The notes beneath the pieces were generated by a model that saw only the letters and a program-made list of their open reading frames with translations, made no database searches and was not told where the DNA came from. This document shows, in pieces, positions 19,049 to 27,995 of a DNA stretch of 64,000 bases. Position 1 is the stretch's first letter, and the number at the start of each line of letters is the position of its first letter. Source of the stretch: Hyphomicrobiales bacterium (GTDB taxonomy: Bacteria > Pseudomonadota > Alphaproteobacteria > Rhizobiales > Rhizobiaceae). Made by a program: the position numbers and the translations under genes. The stretch spans positions 62,001 to 126,000 of the forward strand of contig UCCA01000014.1 in NCBI GenBank assembly GCA_900470805.1. Direction: 5' to 3'.

Positions 19049-19920
19049 TGCATCTGGTGATTTTCGGCTGCGGCTACTCTGGGACGGCGATCGCCAAGGC
19101 GTTCCTCGCCGACGGTTTCCGCGTTTCCGGCACCACCCGATCTCAGGAAAAGGCGGCCGCCCTGCGGGCACAGGGCATCGAGACCTTCGTGTTCGACGGC
19201 GAGACGCTTGAACCTGCGCTTGTCGACGCCGTTCGCTCCGCCACGCATCTGGTGCAGTCGATCGCCCCGCGCGATGCCGGAGATCCGGTGCTGAAGCTGA
19301 TGGACGAGCGCATCGGCGATCTCATGCCGCAACTGACCTGGATCGGTTATCTCTCGACCGTCGGCGTCTATGGCGATCACAAGGGCAACTGGGTCGGCGA
19401 AGACGTCGCCTGCGTTCCCGTTTCGGGCCGTTCGAAGGAGCGGCTGGAGGCGGAAGCGGCGTGGACGGAGATTGGTGTGCGCCTCGGCATTCCCGCCGCC
19501 GTGCTGCGGCTGTCCGGCATCTACGGTCCCGGGCGCAACGCCTTCGTCAACCTCGCGCGTGGCACGGCGCGGCGGCTGATCAAGAAGGATCAGGTGTTCA
19601 ACCGCATCCGCGTCGAGGACATCGGCGCCAGCACGCGCTTTCTTGCCGAATGCAAACTCGGCGGCATCTATAATGTGACAGACGACCGGCCGGGTCCGCC
19701 GCAGGACGTGATCGTCGAGGCCGCACGGCTGATGGGCGTTGAGCCGCCGCCGGAACAGGCGTTCGAAACGGCGGAACTGACGCCGATGGCACGCTCCTTC
19801 TACGGCGAGAACAAGCGCGTCTCGAATGCCCGGCTAAAGGCCTCGGGCTTCGTGTTTTCGTTCCCGGAATATCCGATGTCACTCGCGCAGTTGTTGCAGG
19901 GAGACCGCTGGCGCGGCTGA
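19048..19920 (+). CDS. YeeZ-like NAD(P)-binding oxidoreductase / epimerase
   Basis: A 290-residue atypical SDR protein. The start ATG overlaps the queG stop. The cofactor loop is VIFGCGYSGTAIAKAF, the YLSTVGVYGDHKGNWVGED segment and LRLSGIYGPGRN are typical of YeeZ-type epimerase-like proteins. Function is unknown in this family; coupling to queG is suggestive of cotranscription but does not establish a role in tRNA modification. Confidence 0.85.
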   Translation: MHLVIFGCGYSGTAIAKAFLADGFRVSGTTRSQEKAAALRAQGIETFVFDGETLEPALVDAVRSATHLVQSIAPRDAGDPVLKLMDERIGDLMPQLTWIGYLSTVGVYGDHKGNWVGEDVACVPVSGRSKERLEAEAAWTEIGVRLGIPAAVLRLSGIYGPGRNAFVNLARGTARRLIKKDQVFNRIRVEDIGASTRFLAECKLGGIYNVTDDRPGPPQDVIVEAARLMGVEPPPEQAFETAELTPMARSFYGENKRVSNARLKASGFVFSFPEYPMSLAQLLQGDRWRG

Positions 19921-20338
19921 CCGGTCCGGCTTCGTTTTGGGCTTTGTGACGATCATATCGCATGCGATGAAACGGTAGGAAATTCCTACTTTTACGGCAT
20001 TCCGTTAAAACTTGGCGCCAAATTTGGGCATGCGGCCTTGGAAATTGCCCAAATGGGGCGAGAATTATGGCGCGCGCGCAAAATTATTTTCGCTGTTTTT
20101 GTGATCGCGCCACGTTGCGCGGCCGTTCCGCAAAAAATGTTCTAATCTTACTTGATTCAATTGCACTTTTTTTATCGATCAGCGCTTGACGCCCTTTCGA
20201 ATCATTCGCCAGCTCATCACAAATATTTCAATTTGTAATATTCCGTGATCGTATACGGCACTTTTTCGCCACTTTTGAACGGATTTAAGCCCCCGCCGCC
20301 CACAAGGCGTAAGTTCAATAGTCGAGGGACAACCCGTT
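19921..20338 (+). other. AT-rich 418-bp spacer before the RlpA-type gene
   Basis: Noticeably richer in A and T than the flanking genes and without a supportable gene. It holds a hairpin TTTGGGCA / TGCCCAAA (20023-20053, 15-base loop) and a smaller one ACAAAT / ATTTGT near 20219-20236. It may contain the promoter and a long leader for the downstream gene, or a small RNA; I cannot decide from sequence alone. Confidence 0.55.
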
Positions 20339-20701
20339 TTGAAGAAACTCAGCCGTTCTATTATCGCTGTCGCAACTATAGCAGCCTGTTCTACCATCCT
20401 TCCGATGGAAGGAAATGCTGCAAACGGTTGTGGTGGCGCTTCGTGGTACGCACTGCACTCCAAAACCGCTTCCGGGGAACGTATGAACCCCACCGTCAAT
20501 ACTGCCGCGCATCGCTCGCTTGCCTTCGGCACCAAGGTGAAGGTCACCAACCGCAACAACGGCCGCAGCGTCGTCGTTCGCATCAACGATCGCGGCCCAT
20601 TCATCCGCGGCCGGGTTCTCGATCTTTCCCGCGCGGCCGCCAGCAACATTGGCATGGTCAGCAGCGGCACCGCCAAGGTCTGCTACGAAGTGATCAGCTA
20701 A
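20339..20701 (+). CDS. RlpA-like double-psi beta-barrel secreted protein
   Basis: A 120-residue secreted protein starting at TTG, the only start that keeps a complete signal peptide ([27 protein letters not shown]); GAGGGA lies 10 bases upstream. The mature part is one DPBB domain with [29 protein letters not shown] and the [19 protein letters not shown] motif. RlpA proteins act on denuded peptidoglycan at the septum; this short form lacks the C-terminal SPOR domain that directs RlpA to the septum, so localisation is unclear. It stands alone. Confidence 0.85.
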   Translation: MKKLSRSIIAVATIAACSTILPMEGNAANGCGGASWYALHSKTASGERMNPTVNTAAHRSLAFGTKVKVTNRNNGRSVVVRINDRGPFIRGRVLDLSRAAASNIGMVSSGTAKVCYEVIS

Positions 20702-20844
20702 ACCCTTCGATACGCACCGCTTGCTCTTGCCGCCAATCGCGGATACCACGCGGTTGAGACTTGTGTACCATCTGCTGCGTCTGTCGCGCTTCCTGCGGAT
20801 CGTTCACAAGCCCGGTTTTTACCCAGGCTATAGGAGCGTTGTGA

Positions 20845-22134
20845 ATGCGATTGGGCGGTAGGCTCGAAGGGGCAATTTCGGTTCTGGACGATATCGATGC
20901 CCGCAGACGGCCTGTCGCCGATGCTCTCAAGGATTGGGGCCTCGCGCACCGGTTCGCCGGCTCCGGCGATCGCGCCGCAATCGGCAACATCGTGTACGAC
21001 GCGCTTCGCATGCGGCTTTCACATGCCTGGCTGATGGACGACGACAGCGCATCGGCGATTGCCCATGCCGTCATGTTCCGCCAGTGGGGGTTCACGCCCG
21101 AGACGCTTGCCGCCGAGCTTGTCGATGACAAGTTCGCTCCGGCGCCTCTGTCCGAGACAGCACTCTTGGCATTCCAGTCCCGCAATCTCTCCGATGCTCC
21201 TTCTCATATCCAGGGCGATATCCCCGAGTGGATCCAGCCGACATTCGAGACGGCCTTTGGCGACACATGGCTCGCCGAAGCTCAGGCTTTGGCCGAACGG
21301 CCGACGCTCGACCTCCGCGCCAACATCCTGAAGGCCACCCGCGAAAAGGCCGTCAAGGCGCTCGATCGGTCCGGCGCGCAGGACGCGAAGATCGCGCGAT
21401 ACGGCATCCGGATTGCCGCCGGCGAGGGTGCGTCCCGTCTACCCAACGTGACAGCCGAGCTTTCGTTCCAAAAAGGCTGGTTCGAGGTTCAGGACGAAGG
21501 ATCACAGATCGTTGCCGATCTGGTGCTGCCGCAGGAGGGCGACCAGGTTCTCGATTATTGCGCCGGTGGCGGCGGCAAGACGCTGGCGCTTTCGGCCGCG
21601 ATGCACAACAAGGGCCAGGTTCACGCCTACGATGCTGACCGCAAGCGGCTGGCGCCGATCATCGAGCGGCTGAAGCGCGCCGGCACCCGCAATGTCCAGG
21701 TGCACGATAATGCCAAGGCACTGCAGAGCCTCGAAGAGCGTTGCGACAAGGTGCTGGTCGACGCGCCCTGCACCGGCACCGGCACATGGCGCCGCCGCCC
21801 CGACACCAAATGGCGCCTGAACGCCAAGAACCTCGACGAGCGGACGGCGCAGCAGCAGGATGCGCTGAAGCAAGCGAGCGCCTATGTGCGCCGTGGCGGC
21901 GAGCTGATCTACGTGACCTGCTCGGTGTTGCCGCAGGAAAACGAGGAACAGGTTCGCGCCTTCACCGCGGCCGATCCGGAGTTCGAAATTGCAAGCGCGC
22001 TTACCGGCTGGGATCAACTGTTCGGCAAGGATAGTCCACGGCCGCGCTCGTCCGACGGCAAGACCGTGACGCTGACGCCCGCTTCCACCGATACCGATGG
22101 CTTCTTCTTCTGCCGGATGCAGCGCAAGGGCTGA
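20845..22134 (+). CDS. RsmB/NOP family RNA (cytosine-5) methyltransferase
   Basis: A 429-residue class I SAM methyltransferase. N-terminal NusB-like helical region (about 1-120), then a Rossmann core with motif I DYCAGGGGKTLAL (237-249), motif IV DAPCTGTG with the release cysteine C309, and motif VI YVTCSVLPQEN with the nucleophile C359. Two cysteines in these positions define m5C RNA methylases of the RsmB/NOP2 group. The target (16S rRNA C967 in E. coli RsmB) is inferred, and other m5C sites are possible. Confidence 0.92.
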   Translation: MRLGGRLEGAISVLDDIDARRRPVADALKDWGLAHRFAGSGDRAAIGNIVYDALRMRLSHAWLMDDDSASAIAHAVMFRQWGFTPETLAAELVDDKFAPAPLSETALLAFQSRNLSDAPSHIQGDIPEWIQPTFETAFGDTWLAEAQALAERPTLDLRANILKATREKAVKALDRSGAQDAKIARYGIRIAAGEGASRLPNVTAELSFQKGWFEVQDEGSQIVADLVLPQEGDQVLDYCAGGGGKTLALSAAMHNKGQVHAYDADRKRLAPIIERLKRAGTRNVQVHDNAKALQSLEERCDKVLVDAPCTGTGTWRRRPDTKWRLNAKNLDERTAQQQDALKQASAYVRRGGELIYVTCSVLPQENEEQVRAFTAADPEFEIASALTGWDQLFGKDSPRPRSSDGKTVTLTPASTDTDGFFFCRMQRKG

Positions 22135-22146
22135 AACGCCTGAACG

Positions 22147-22653
22147 TCAGTGCGGCGCCCGCAGCGGATATTGATGCCGCGGCGGGATCAGGTGATGCAG
22201 CACACCGATCGCGATCAGCAAGGCGCTGCCCAGCCCGACGATCAGAAACAAGGTCGGCCCGCCAAGATGCGAGCCGAACGCCACCAACGGCACGGCGCCG
22301 GCCGGCGGATGGGTGACGCGTAAAAGCAGCATGCCGGCGATGGTCAGGCCCACCGCGATAGCTGCGACCCACCAGAGACCCGGAAACAGGGACACGGCCA
22401 GACCGCCGATCAAGGCGGCGAGGAGATAGCCGCCAAGCACGTTGGCCGGCTGTGCCAGCGGGCTCTTGGGTTGACCGAAAATCAGCACGGCAGTGGCGCC
22501 GAACGGCGCGATCAGCAACGGAATACCCGTCAGAACCGTCAGCGCGCCGACGGATCCCATGCCAACCATGGCGCCGATACCGGATTTCAGGTGAAGGTGA
22601 GCAGCACCTTTCGGTTCGTGCCGATGGGTGAAATGCTTGATGTGGCGACGCAT
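22147..22653 (-). CDS. HPP family integral membrane protein
   Basis: A 168-residue protein from the ATG at MRRHIKHFTH. It has four membrane segments and the family signature THPPAGAVPLVAF, after which HPP proteins are named, plus APFGATAVLIFG in the second segment. Plant and cyanobacterial HPP proteins have been linked to nitrite transport; bacterial roles are mostly unknown. It points away from the imelysin operon and its upstream region overlaps that operon's control region. An ATG 36 bases upstream is possible but falls in a perfect palindrome. Confidence 0.82.
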   Translation of the reverse strand: MRRHIKHFTHRHEPKGAAHLHLKSGIGAMVGMGSVGALTVLTGIPLLIAPFGATAVLIFGQPKSPLAQPANVLGGYLLAALIGGLAVSLFPGLWWVAAIAVGLTIAGMLLLRVTHPPAGAVPLVAFGSHLGGPTLFLIVGLGSALLIAIGVLHHLIPPRHQYPLRAPH

Positions 22654-22675
22654 AGGCGATCTGTCCGGACAATGT

Positions 22676-22691
22676 TTGTGCAATTGCACAA
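22676..22691. promoter_or_regulatory. Perfect 16-bp palindrome before the HPP gene
   Basis: TTGTGCAATTGCACAA reads the same on both strands, 23 bases upstream of the HPP start codon. The size suits a dimeric repressor binding site. I do not recognise the regulator; it does not match FixK/FNR or NtrC consensus sites. Confidence 0.5.
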
Positions 22692-22763
22692 TTTCCTATC
22701 CATTTTCTGCCGATTTTCCAAGCAAATCGAATCCGATCCAATGGCTTTCGGCGCATTTCCTTC

Positions 22764-22780
22764 CTTAAAATCATTCCAAA
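22764..22780 (+). promoter_or_regulatory. Candidate Irr control element (ICE) upstream of the imelysin operon
   Basis: CTTAAAATCATTCCAAA agrees with the rhizobial ICE pattern TTTAGAA-N3-TTCTAAA at 11 of 14 defined positions. It lies just upstream of a TTGACA -35-like hexamer (22790-22795) and about 85 bases before the first imelysin ATG. Irr is the iron/heme-responsive regulator of rhizobia, which suits an iron-linked operon. The match is by eye. Confidence 0.5.
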
Positions 22781-22865
22781 CTAGAGTGTTTGACACAACT
22801 TTGCTTTTGCGCGAAGAAATCTTCGCCGGACTTCAGACGGAACGTCCGTCACAGGAGAGGATCCC

Positions 22866-24146
22866 ATGAAACTCAACAAGCAATTCTACGCAGCGCTGGC
22901 GCTGGCGATCGCCCCAATCGCCGTGTCCGCCATTCCGGCCCACGCGGCGACGGATGCTGCGGCTGTGGTCAAGCATTACACCGAAATCGCCCACGCCAAG
23001 TATGAGGACTCGCTGACGACGGCTAAGGCCCTCGACGCGGCAATCGACGCGTTCCTGAAGGAGCCGACCGACAAGACGCTGGCTGCCGCCCGCGCCGCAT
23101 GGGTCAAGGCCCGCGTGCCCTACCAGCAGACGGAAGTCTACCGCTTCGGCAACCCGATCGTCGACGATTGGGAAGGCAAGGTGAACGCCTGGCCACTCGA
23201 CGAAGGCCTGATCGACTATGTCGACGCCTCCTACGGCACCGAAAGCGACGAGAATTCGCTCTACGTCGCCAACGTCATTGCCAACAAGACCATCAAGATC
23301 GACGGCAAGGATGTCGATGCCTCGAAGCTGACGCCCGAGTTTCTCTCCGGCACGCTGGCCGAAGCCGGCGGCATCGAAGCCAACGTCGCGACCGGCTACC
23401 ACGCGATCGAATTCCTGCTCTGGGGCCAGGACCTGAACGGCACCGGCCCAGGCGCCGGCAACCGGCCAGCCACCGACTACGACCTCAAGAATTGCACGCA
23501 CGGCAATTGCGACCGCCGCGCAGAATATCTGAAGTCCGCGTCGACGCTGCTCGTTTCCGACCTGCAGGAGATGGTCAGCAACTGGACGCCGGATGGCGCC
23601 GCCACCAAGAATGTCGAAGCCGATCCGAAGGCTGGCCTCGTCGCCATCCTCACCGGCATGGGCTCTCTCTCCTACGGCGAACTGGCCGGCGAGCGCATGA
23701 AGCTCGGCCTGATCCTGCACGATCCCGAGGAAGAGCATGATTGCTTCTCCGACAACACCTACAACTCCCACCTCAACGACGCGATCGGCATCGCTGCCGC
23801 CTATAGCGGCAACTACACCCGCGTCGACGGTACGAAGCTGAAGGGTCCGTCGCTGCACGATCTCGTCGCCGCCAAGGACAAGAAGCTCGACAAGGAAATG
23901 ACCGGCAAGCTCGACACGACGCTGAAGGCCATGAACGTCATGGCCAAGCGCGGCCAGAACGTCGAGAAGTATGACCAGATGATCGGCGAAGGCAACAAGA
24001 AGGGCAACGCTGTTGTCCAGGCTGCCATCGACGGCCTCGTCGACCAGACCAAGTCGGTGCAGCGCGTCATCGCGGCACTTGACCTCGGCACGGTCAAGCT
24101 TGAAGGTTCCGACAGCCTGGATAATCCTGGCGCGGTCTTCAAATAA
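22866..24146 (+). CDS. Imelysin family periplasmic protein (IrpA-like, M75)
   Basis: A 426-residue exported protein: Sec signal MKLNKQFYAALALAIAPIAVSAIPAHA, then an all-helical imelysin fold. The GxHxxE motif is GYHAIE (H179, E182), the site found in imelysins and EfeO. Related IrpA proteins are iron-regulated; despite the old peptidase label, evidence favours a role in iron handling rather than proteolysis. It is the first gene of a four-gene operon with a di-heme oxidase-like protein, a second imelysin and a DUF1513 protein. AGGAGAGG gives a strong ribosome site. Confidence 0.92.
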   Translation: MKLNKQFYAALALAIAPIAVSAIPAHAATDAAAVVKHYTEIAHAKYEDSLTTAKALDAAIDAFLKEPTDKTLAAARAAWVKARVPYQQTEVYRFGNPIVDDWEGKVNAWPLDEGLIDYVDASYGTESDENSLYVANVIANKTIKIDGKDVDASKLTPEFLSGTLAEAGGIEANVATGYHAIEFLLWGQDLNGTGPGAGNRPATDYDLKNCTHGNCDRRAEYLKSASTLLVSDLQEMVSNWTPDGAATKNVEADPKAGLVAILTGMGSLSYGELAGERMKLGLILHDPEEEHDCFSDNTYNSHLNDAIGIAAAYSGNYTRVDGTKLKGPSLHDLVAAKDKKLDKEMTGKLDTTLKAMNVMAKRGQNVEKYDQMIGEGNKKGNAVVQAAIDGLVDQTKSVQRVIAALDLGTVKLEGSDSLDNPGAVFK

Positions 24147-24156
24147 GTTGAAAAGG

Positions 24157-24182
24157 CGGGCCGCTTCGCACGAGGCGGCCCG
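24157..24182 (+). promoter_or_regulatory. GC-rich hairpin between imelysin 1 and the di-heme gene
   Basis: Perfect 8-bp stem CGGGCCGC / GCGGCCCG with a 10-base loop just after the first imelysin stop. With no T-run it probably protects the first cistron or lowers expression of the next ones rather than ending transcription. Confidence 0.6.
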
Positions 24183-24191
24183 AACTCTGAC

Positions 24192-25730
24192 ATGTTGCCT
24201 TTCCCGGCCCGTCGTCTTCTGCTGAGCGCAGCTGCCTGCGCCACGATCGCCGGTTTTTCCGCCGCCCTCGCGGCCAATCTCGATCTCCCGACCAAGCGCA
24301 CCGACCTGACGGAGGCCGACGCCAAACGCGTGGCCGACGTGACGCGGCCGACCACAGATTTTTCCAAGGCCGAGCAGTACGAGGCGATGCAGGCGGGCGG
24401 CGCGACGTCGATCGATCCTGTCACGCAGGATTCGTTCTCGCATATCTCGGCGACCATCCCGTTCGAAGAGGAGCAGCCGTTCCGGCTCGGAAACGCGCTG
24501 TTCAAGAAGCTCTGGGTGTCCGCGCCCTCCTCGACGCAGGCCTCCGATGGGCTCGGACCGCTGTTCAACGCGCGCTCGTGCATGAGCTGTCACGTCAACG
24601 ACGGGCGCGGCAAGCCGCCGGAAGGCGGGGTCAGCGCCACGTCGATGTTCCTGCGCCTGTCGCGGCCGGCGGCGACGCCCGAGGAGCAGCGCGCAATAGC
24701 AAGCGCCGAGATCGTCAATTTCCCCGATCCCATCTACGGCCACCAGCTGCAGGATCTCGCCGTGCCCGGCCTGCCCTCCGAGGGGAAGATGGCGATCCGC
24801 TACAGCGAGGAGCCGGTGACGCTTGCCGGCGGCGAGATCGTTTCGCTGCGACGTCCGACTTACGCCGTCACCAATCCCGGCTACGGGCCGCTCGATCCGA
24901 CCACGACGCTGTCGCCACGCGTAGCGCCAGCGATGATCGGGCTGGGGCTGATCGAGGCCATTCCGGAAGCCGATATCCTTGCCCATGCCGATCCAGAGGA
25001 CCGGGATGGCGACGGCATTCGCGGCCACGCGCAGATCGTGCGCGACCACCGAACCGGAAAGATCGCGCTTGGCCGCTTCGGCTGGAAGGCGCAGAATTCA
25101 AGCGTGCGCGACCAGACCGCCGATGCCTTTTCCAACGATATCGGCATCTCCACGCCCGACCGGCCGGATGCGCATGGCGACTGCACGGCGGCCGAGACCA
25201 AATGCCAGGCAATGCCAACCGGCGTGCAGAAGCGTCTCGGAAACGAGGAAGCGCCGGGGCCTATTCTCGACCTCGTGACCTTCTACTCCGCAAACCTCGC
25301 CGTACCGGCGCGGCGCAAGGCGAGCTTTCCCGAAACGCTCAAGGGCAAGGAGATACTCTACGAGAGCGGCTGCACCGCCTGCCACGTGCCGAAGTTCGTC
25401 ACCCGCCGCGACAGCCTCGACAAGGCGCAGTCCTTCCAGCTGATCTGGCCCTATTCCGACTTCCTGCTGCACGACATGGGCGAAGGGCTGGCCGACGGAC
25501 AACAGGTGGGACTTGCAAGCGGACGTGAATGGCGCACGCCGCCGCTATGGGGTATAGGTCTGACGAAGACCGTCAGCGGACACAGCTTCTTCCTTCACGA
25601 CGGCCGTGCCAGAAACCTCACCGAGGCCATTCTCTGGCATGGCGGCGAGGCGCAGAAGGCGCGTGACGCGTTTGCATCCCTGCCCGAGGGTAACAGGCAG
25701 GCACTGATTACATTTCTGGAGTCTCTTTGA
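24192..25730 (+). CDS. Di-heme oxidoreductase family protein (DHOR)
   Basis: A 512-residue exported c-type cytochrome-like protein. It has an N-terminal signal (MLPFPARRLLLSAAACATIA...AALAA) and two CxxCH heme sites, CMSCH (C130-H134) and CTACH (C394-H398), separated as in the DHOR family related to MauG/peroxidase-like proteins. It acts in the periplasm, possibly oxidising a metal or an organic substrate. Its place between two imelysin genes matches a gene group also known from Pseudomonas. It overlaps the next gene by one base (TGATG). Confidence 0.9.
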   Translation: MLPFPARRLLLSAAACATIAGFSAALAANLDLPTKRTDLTEADAKRVADVTRPTTDFSKAEQYEAMQAGGATSIDPVTQDSFSHISATIPFEEEQPFRLGNALFKKLWVSAPSSTQASDGLGPLFNARSCMSCHVNDGRGKPPEGGVSATSMFLRLSRPAATPEEQRAIASAEIVNFPDPIYGHQLQDLAVPGLPSEGKMAIRYSEEPVTLAGGEIVSLRRPTYAVTNPGYGPLDPTTTLSPRVAPAMIGLGLIEAIPEADILAHADPEDRDGDGIRGHAQIVRDHRTGKIALGRFGWKAQNSSVRDQTADAFSNDIGISTPDRPDAHGDCTAAETKCQAMPTGVQKRLGNEEAPGPILDLVTFYSANLAVPARRKASFPETLKGKEILYESGCTACHVPKFVTRRDSLDKAQSFQLIWPYSDFLLHDMGEGLADGQQVGLASGREWRTPPLWGIGLTKTVSGHSFFLHDGRARNLTEAILWHGGEAQKARDAFASLPEGNRQALITFLESL

Positions 25731-26893
25731 TGCGCCTTTGGCAACCTCTCGTTCTCTCGCTCGCTCTTGCCTCCTCTGCCCTTGCCCAGACGACCCCTGC
25801 CCCGGCTGCTCCTTCCAAGACTGCTCCGGCCCAGACTGCCCCCGCCGCTCCTGCCCAGGCCGGCACACCGCAGGCGGGACTGAACGAGGATGCCGTTCCG
25901 GCGGTCATGCAGCGCGCCGTCGACGAGGTGATCCGGCCCGGCTACCGCAATGCGCAGCAGGCGGCGGCGCGGCTGACGACGGCGATGAAGGATCTGTGCG
26001 AGGGCGGCACGCCGCAGAGTCTCGACAAGGCGAAATCGGCCTTCGACGACGTGATCCGCTACTGGTCGGCGATCGAGATGGTGCAAGTCGGGCCTGTGAT
26101 CCAGGACAATCTTTTTGAACACGTGCTGTTCTACCCCGACCGCAAGGGCGTTGGCCTCCGGCAGGTGCAGACGCTGATCGCCAAGGGCGATCCGAAGGAC
26201 ACCACCGTCGATGCGATCGCCGCCAAGAGCGTGGCGCTGCAAGGGCTGACGGCGCTCGAATACGTGCTCTACGGTTCCGGCTCCGAGGATCTGACGGCGC
26301 AGAAGAATAGCTTCCGCTGCCAGTACGGCGCAGCCGTTGCCGGCAACATCCAGCGCGAAGTTAGCGAAGTCGTTGCCGCCTGGGAAAAGCCGGATGGCAT
26401 TCAGGGCAGCTGGAAGCATCCGGGCCTGCAAAGCCCCGACTTCATGGACAACAAGGAAGCCGTGACCGCGCTGCTCGGCATTCTCGTGCACGGCGCCGAG
26501 AATGTTCGCGACCAGCGGCTCGAGCAGTTCTACAAGGGCAAGGATTCGACGCCGCGGCCGCGGATGGCGATCTACTGGCGTTCGAAGAACACCTGGAAGT
26601 CGATGACATCAAATATCGAGGGCCTGCGCACGCTGTGGCAGAAGGCCAACATGGCCGACCTCCTGCCTGCCGACAAGAAGCCGGTGGCTGACGAGATCGA
26701 TGCCAGGTTCAAGGCCCTGCTGGACACCGTTCCGAAGCTCAACCCCGACATCGATGCCGCCACAGGCGCGGCCGAGAAGGCCAAGCTCGACCAGCTGTTG
26801 GTCGATACGCGCGACTTGGTGACCACGATCAGCGACGAATACGGCGCGGCAATCGGCCTTTCGGCTGGCTTCTCCTTTTCCGACGGCGACTGA
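25730..26893 (+). CDS. Second imelysin family periplasmic protein
   Basis: A 387-residue protein with a signal peptide (MRLWQPLVLSLALASSALA) followed by a proline/alanine-rich linker (about 20-46), then an imelysin domain with the GLTALEYVLYG region in place of GYHAIEFLLWG. The histidine of the GxHxxE motif is not kept (G-L-T-A-L-E), so metal binding at that site likely differs from imelysin 1. ATG overlaps the preceding stop, indicating coupling. It probably works with the di-heme protein. Confidence 0.85.
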   Translation: MRLWQPLVLSLALASSALAQTTPAPAAPSKTAPAQTAPAAPAQAGTPQAGLNEDAVPAVMQRAVDEVIRPGYRNAQQAAARLTTAMKDLCEGGTPQSLDKAKSAFDDVIRYWSAIEMVQVGPVIQDNLFEHVLFYPDRKGVGLRQVQTLIAKGDPKDTTVDAIAAKSVALQGLTALEYVLYGSGSEDLTAQKNSFRCQYGAAVAGNIQREVSEVVAAWEKPDGIQGSWKHPGLQSPDFMDNKEAVTALLGILVHGAENVRDQRLEQFYKGKDSTPRPRMAIYWRSKNTWKSMTSNIEGLRTLWQKANMADLLPADKKPVADEIDARFKALLDTVPKLNPDIDAATGAAEKAKLDQLLVDTRDLVTTISDEYGAAIGLSAGFSFSDGD

Positions 26894-26897
26894 TCCG

Positions 26898-27995
26898 ATG
26901 ATCAGGAGTGCCGCGATCGACCGGCGCAGTTTCATCAAGGCGGCCGGCCTGACGTTTCTGGCCGGCCTTCCCCCGCGCGCGCTGATGGCGCTTGAGCGGG
27001 CCGACGCGGTCTACGCCTCCGGCCTCAGGCAGGCGAACGGCGACTATGCCGTGGCAACGGTGACCGAGCGCGGCGAGATCGTCGACCAGGTGGCGTTGCC
27101 GGCGCGCTCGCACGGCATGGCCTTCAGCCCGGCAACCGGGAAGACCGTCGCCTTCGCGCGACGGCCCGGCACCTATGCTGTGATTTTCGATCCGCACGGC
27201 AAGGCGGAGCCGATCGTCATCACCGCCGCCGACAACAGGCACTTCTACGGCCACGGCGCGTTTTCGCCCGACGGCCGCATCCTCTATGCCAGCGAGAACG
27301 ACTTCGACGCCAATCGCGGCATGATCGGCCTCTATGACGCCACCAACCGGTTCGCGCGCATCGGCGAGTTCGAGACCTTCGGCGTCGGGCCGCACGACAT
27401 GACCGTTTCCGACGACGGCAGGATGTTGATCGTTGCCAATGGCGGCATCGAAACGCATCCGGATTTCGGCCGCACCAAGCTCAACCTGACCAGCATGCAG
27501 CCATCGCTGACATTGATCGATGCCGCCACCGGGGCGCTGATCGAGAAGCACGCGCTGCCGGCCCAATGGGCGCAGGTCTCGACCCGGCATGTCGATATGG
27601 ACGACAGCGGCCGCATCTGGTTTGCCTGCCAGTACGAGGGCCACCGCAACGACCTGCCGCCGCTCGTCGGTTCCTTCGCGCGCGGCGAGGATATCCGCTT
27701 CGTCGACCTGCCGGAGGAGACGACGCGGCGGCTGGCCAACTATGTCGGCGCCATCGCCGTCAACCGCCGCGACGGGCTGGTCGGCGTGACCTCGCCGAAG
27801 GGCGGGGCGTCGGTGACGATCGATGCCAGGACCGGCCGGGTGCTGCGCGAAGAGATCGTGCCTGATGCCGCCGGCATCGCGCCGGCCCGATCGGGCTTCG
27901 CGGTGTCGTCCTATGACGGCGATTTTCTCGGGGCGCACAGCAATGTCGCCTGGGATCAGCACATCATAAGGATCGCGCCGTCACGACGCGTGTGA
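26898..27995 (+). CDS. DUF1513 family protein with Tat signal
   Basis: A 365-residue protein with a twin-arginine signal (DRRSFIKAAGLTFLAG), so it should be exported folded. The rest has repeated beta-propeller-like blades (HGMAFSPATG, GHGAFSPDGRILYASEN, VGPHDMTVSDDGRMLIVANG) that match DUF1513. It is four bases after imelysin 2 and completes the imelysin / DHOR / imelysin / DUF1513 operon. Function unknown. It ends overlapping the convergent DUF2252 gene by 15 bases. Confidence 0.88.
   Translation: MIRSAAIDRRSFIKAAGLTFLAGLPPRALMALERADAVYASGLRQANGDYAVATVTERGEIVDQVALPARSHGMAFSPATGKTVAFARRPGTYAVIFDPHGKAEPIVITAADNRHFYGHGAFSPDGRILYASENDFDANRGMIGLYDATNRFARIGEFETFGVGPHDMTVSDDGRMLIVANGGIETHPDFGRTKLNLTSMQPSLTLIDAATGALIEKHALPAQWAQVSTRHVDMDDSGRIWFACQYEGHRNDLPPLVGSFARGEDIRFVDLPEETTRRLANYVGAIAVNRRDGLVGVTSPKGGASVTIDARTGRVLREEIVPDAAGIAPARSGFAVSSYDGDFLGAHSNVAWDQHIIRIAPSRRV

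Noticed and set aside
19921..20338. A small RNA gene in the AT-rich spacer
   Set aside because: Hairpins are present, but there is no clear promoter and terminator pair, and no known RNA family pattern.
22833..25049. A 738-codon frame on the minus strand opposite imelysin 1 and the di-heme gene
   Set aside because: It covers two real genes in the other direction; the translated product has no recognisable domain and is a shadow of strong codon bias.
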